From positions 2,232,001 through 2,296,000 of the forward strand of contig NC_012587.1 in the NCBI RefSeq assembly GCF_000018545.1: a stretch of 64,000 nucleotides of DNA. The letters run 5' to 3'. The notes under the pieces are model-generated. The model saw only the letters and a list, made by a program, of their open reading frames with translations. It had not been told where the DNA came from and did not search any database. Position 1 is the stretch's first letter; every line of letters begins with the position of its first letter. This document shows positions 61,926 through 64,000 of the stretch, one piece after another. Position numbers and translations under genes: made by a program. This DNA comes from Sinorhizobium fredii NGR234. GTDB taxonomy: Bacteria > Pseudomonadota > Alphaproteobacteria > Rhizobiales > Rhizobiaceae.

Positions 61926-63929
61926 TCAGCCTTCCAGCCAACTGAGCTCTTCCGGAGTGAGCGTGATCTCAATGGCCGAGAGGCTGTCTTCGAGCTCCGC
62001 GACGGTACGGGGGCCGATCAGCGGGATGACAGGAAACGGTTGGGCGATGACATAGGCGAGCGCGAGGTGAATCGGGCTGCAGCCGCGCTTCCTGGCGAGT
62101 TCGATGGCGCGGTCGCGGCGTCGGAAATTGCGGTCGGAATACCAGACACGGACGATTTCCTCATCGTCATGCTTGTCGCGCCCTGCCCGGTCGGTGAAGA
62201 AGCCCCTTCCCTGGCTCGACCAGGCGAAGTTGGGAATCTGCCGCTTCTTCAGCCAGTCTTTCCAGCGGTCGTCGGACGCCGCGACGCAGCCGGGCCAGAT
62301 GGGATCGAGCATCTCCGCCAGCGAGAAGTTGTTGGAAAGAGCGGCCGGCGCGGTCTTGCCGTTTTTCTCGGCATGGGCGATGGCCTCGTCCATGCGTTCG
62401 CGTGTCCAGTTGGACCCACCGAAAATACCCCGGATCCGCCCGCGCCGGACCTCGTCGTCCATCGCGTCGACGAATTCGCCGACCGGGATGTCCGGATTGT
62501 CGCGGTGCATGAAGTAGATGTCGACATAGTCGGTTTTCAGCCGCTCCAGCGACTGATCCAATTGCCTGGCAATGACGTCCGGATAGCAGAGCGGCGAATG
62601 GGCGCCCTTGCCGATCAAGACGATGTCCTCGCGGTTGACCCTGCGGCTCGCATGCCAGTCGCCGAAAATGCTCTCGGTCTTGCCGGCCCGATAGACGAAT
62701 GCGGTATCGAACACATTTCCGCCAGCTTCGTAGAAGGCATCGAGCGTTAGCGAGGCGGACGCGAAACTCGGGAAGAACTCGAAGCCCAGCGAAACGGTGG
62801 AGACCGGCTTGGCCACGCCCGGAATCCGCCGCTTGGGCAGGCTGTTGCCGGCGACGACGGGCGCGCCCGTGATGTTGACGGTCCGCCTCGCGGCCGTCTC
62901 AATCCCGTATTCGAGACCGACGGATGCACGCCAGCGGTCGAGGACGCGCAGATTGGCGAGGGTTTCTTCGGCATTCATGCCGGGGAAGCTGAACTCGGTG
63001 CGGCCGGCCCGGATCGCCTCGCCCACCGCATCGACCTCGAACGAATAGAGATGGCGCTTCTCCTCGACCTCGATCGTCTCCTGTCCGTCGCCCCTGATGA
63101 TTTCGATGCGCCCTACCCCGCCGTCTTTGCCGGAGGCGAACCAGAAGTCCTTCACCTCGATGCGGCCCTTCGAACCGATGATGCGCAGCACGTTGTCCTG
63201 CTCGGCCATGATCGAGCAGGACACCTCCGCGACGATGTCGTTCGGAAACTTGAGAACCGCCGAGGCCCACTCGTCGACGCCGGACGGCCCCAGCCGGGCA
63301 GCCCCGGATACCGTCAGCGGTTCGAGATACGGCTTTTGCTCCTGAGCACCGGCGAGCATGCGCACCATGGAGACCGGATATCCGCCGACATCGAGAATGC
63401 CGCCGCCGGCGAGGTCATTGGCAAACAGGCGGTGCTCGGCGCGATAATCGCCCATATCGAAGCCGAAACTGGAGCGGATGATCCGCACCTCGCCGATGGT
63501 CCCGTCCCGCACCAGGTCGACGAGACGGGCAGTCTGCGGATGGAACCTGTACATATAGGCTTCGCCGGCGAAGACCCGGGCCTTTGCCGCCTCGTGCAAG
63601 ATCGCTTGCGCGTCGTAGGCCGAAAGCGCCATAGGCTTTTCGACCAGCACGTGCTTGCCGGCACGCACCGCCTTGATCGCCCATTCGGCATGGCTCGGAT
63701 GCGGGGTGGCGATGTAGACCGCGTCGATCTCCGGATCCGCGAGAAGCGCGCCGTAACCTTCGACGATGCGCGCCCCCGGAAACCCATCGCCAAGGCCCGG
63801 CTTGCCGGGATTGCGGGTGGCGATGGCCGCAAGGCATCCGGTAGCAGAATGGGCAATCCCTTGTGCGAATGTCCGCGCGATGGTGCCGGGGCCGATAATA
63901 CCCCATCGGATCGGTTGTTCTGAAGTCAT
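61926..63929 (-). CDS. Fusion of Gfo/Idh/MocA-type oxidoreductase and aldo/keto reductase
   Basis: 667 residues. The N-terminal half is a Rossmann-fold Gfo/Idh/MocA enzyme (WGIIGPGTIARTFAQGIAHS, the sugar-site motif HVLVEKPMALS and the AYMYRFHPQ stretch). From about residue 350 a complete aldo/keto reductase barrel follows (GGNVFDTAFVYRAGKTESIF, VDIYFMHRDNPDIPVGEFVD, GGSNWTRERM). Gfo/Idh/MocA enzymes oxidise or isomerise sugars with NAD(P). A fused AKR could reduce the keto-product in the same protein. Start with AAGGATATCCC-ATG context; the upstream operon lies past the window edge. Confidence 0.88.
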   Translation of the reverse strand: MTSEQPIRWGIIGPGTIARTFAQGIAHSATGCLAAIATRNPGKPGLGDGFPGARIVEGYGALLADPEIDAVYIATPHPSHAEWAIKAVRAGKHVLVEKPMALSAYDAQAILHEAAKARVFAGEAYMYRFHPQTARLVDLVRDGTIGEVRIIRSSFGFDMGDYRAEHRLFANDLAGGGILDVGGYPVSMVRMLAGAQEQKPYLEPLTVSGAARLGPSGVDEWASAVLKFPNDIVAEVSCSIMAEQDNVLRIIGSKGRIEVKDFWFASGKDGGVGRIEIIRGDGQETIEVEEKRHLYSFEVDAVGEAIRAGRTEFSFPGMNAEETLANLRVLDRWRASVGLEYGIETAARRTVNITGAPVVAGNSLPKRRIPGVAKPVSTVSLGFEFFPSFASASLTLDAFYEAGGNVFDTAFVYRAGKTESIFGDWHASRRVNREDIVLIGKGAHSPLCYPDVIARQLDQSLERLKTDYVDIYFMHRDNPDIPVGEFVDAMDDEVRRGRIRGIFGGSNWTRERMDEAIAHAEKNGKTAPAALSNNFSLAEMLDPIWPGCVAASDDRWKDWLKKRQIPNFAWSSQGRGFFTDRAGRDKHDDEEIVRVWYSDRNFRRRDRAIELARKRGCSPIHLALAYVIAQPFPVIPLIGPRTVAELEDSLSAIEITLTPEELSWLEG

Positions 63930-64000
63930 GGGATATCCTTTTCGATCGGTCTTGGAAGTGGCGGATTGATCGGCTCAGCCGCTTGCCTTCGGAATCGAAT
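63930..64000. other. Upstream region of the fusion gene, window edge
   Basis: 71 nt; contains the ribosome site of the fusion gene on the minus strand but no other recognisable element. Confidence 0.3.

Noticed and set aside
61747..61941. 64-residue open frame between the barrel gene and the fusion gene
   Set aside because: No ribosome site, basic low-complexity content and overlap with the end of the fusion gene.

Overview
The window is high-GC alphaproteobacterial DNA with dense, mostly operonic genes. It reads as a Sinorhizobium/Ensifer-type rhizobium. The pointers are: palindromic intergenic elements resembling the RIME family of Sinorhizobium; a ferrioxamine receptor, fhuF, fhuP gene order known from S. 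meliloti; a RirA-type iron box (TGA-N9-TCA); a cobalamin riboswitch in front of cbtB-cbtA; and a second-type complex I (nuo) locus with an unusual layout. The genus call is an inference from gene order and repeats remembered from the literature. No rRNA, tRNA, CRISPR array, transposase or phage gene was seen.

Layout. 1-9 kb: the end of a peptide/opine-type ABC importer (binding protein cut by the window edge, two permeases, one double ATPase), followed by a CocE/S15 hydrolase, an HSL-type esterase and a LysR regulator. 9.2-14.8 kb: an importer plus gamma-aminobutyraldehyde dehydrogenase operon with the order of E. coli ydcSTUV-patD (polyamine or GABA-type use). 15-19.2 kb: hydroxamate siderophore uptake (TonB receptor, FhuF reductase, FhuP binding protein) behind an iron box. 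19.3-21 kb: a small membrane protein, an isochorismatase-family hydrolase and a divergent Lrp regulator. 21.2-28.8 kb: an MttB-family methyltransferase and two fused FAD/aminomethyltransferase dehydrogenases with a divergent LysR, a likely methylated-amine (betaine, dimethylglycine, sarcosine) demethylation unit. 28.9-34 kb: miscellaneous metabolism, including an Lrp/PLP gamma-family enzyme pair. 34.2-38 kb: the B12 riboswitch and CbtBA cobalt transporter, then a second FhuF-like protein overlapped with a GH144-type glycoamylase gene.

39-43 kb holds the least explained locus: a four-gene minus-strand operon coding an XRE regulator, a 600-residue winged-helix/TPR regulator, a 71-residue cysteine-free small protein and a YcaO enzyme. 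This is a candidate peptide-modification (RiPP-like) system. 43.3-60.6 kb: a CsbD protein, then a complete complex I split into nuoH-nuoI-CBS on the plus strand and nuoJ-K-(antiporter)-(small TM)-L-M-N-A-B-C-D-E-F-G on the minus strand. It has four antiporter-like subunits instead of three, and NuoG carries one extra ferredoxin-type motif. 60.8-64 kb: an outer-membrane barrel protein and a Gfo/Idh/MocA plus aldo-keto reductase fusion.

The palindromic repeats recur with a striking placement: five copies put the same end (GGCGCTGTAG or a close variant) 10-14 nt upstream of a start codon and so lie in, or supply, the ribosome-binding region.
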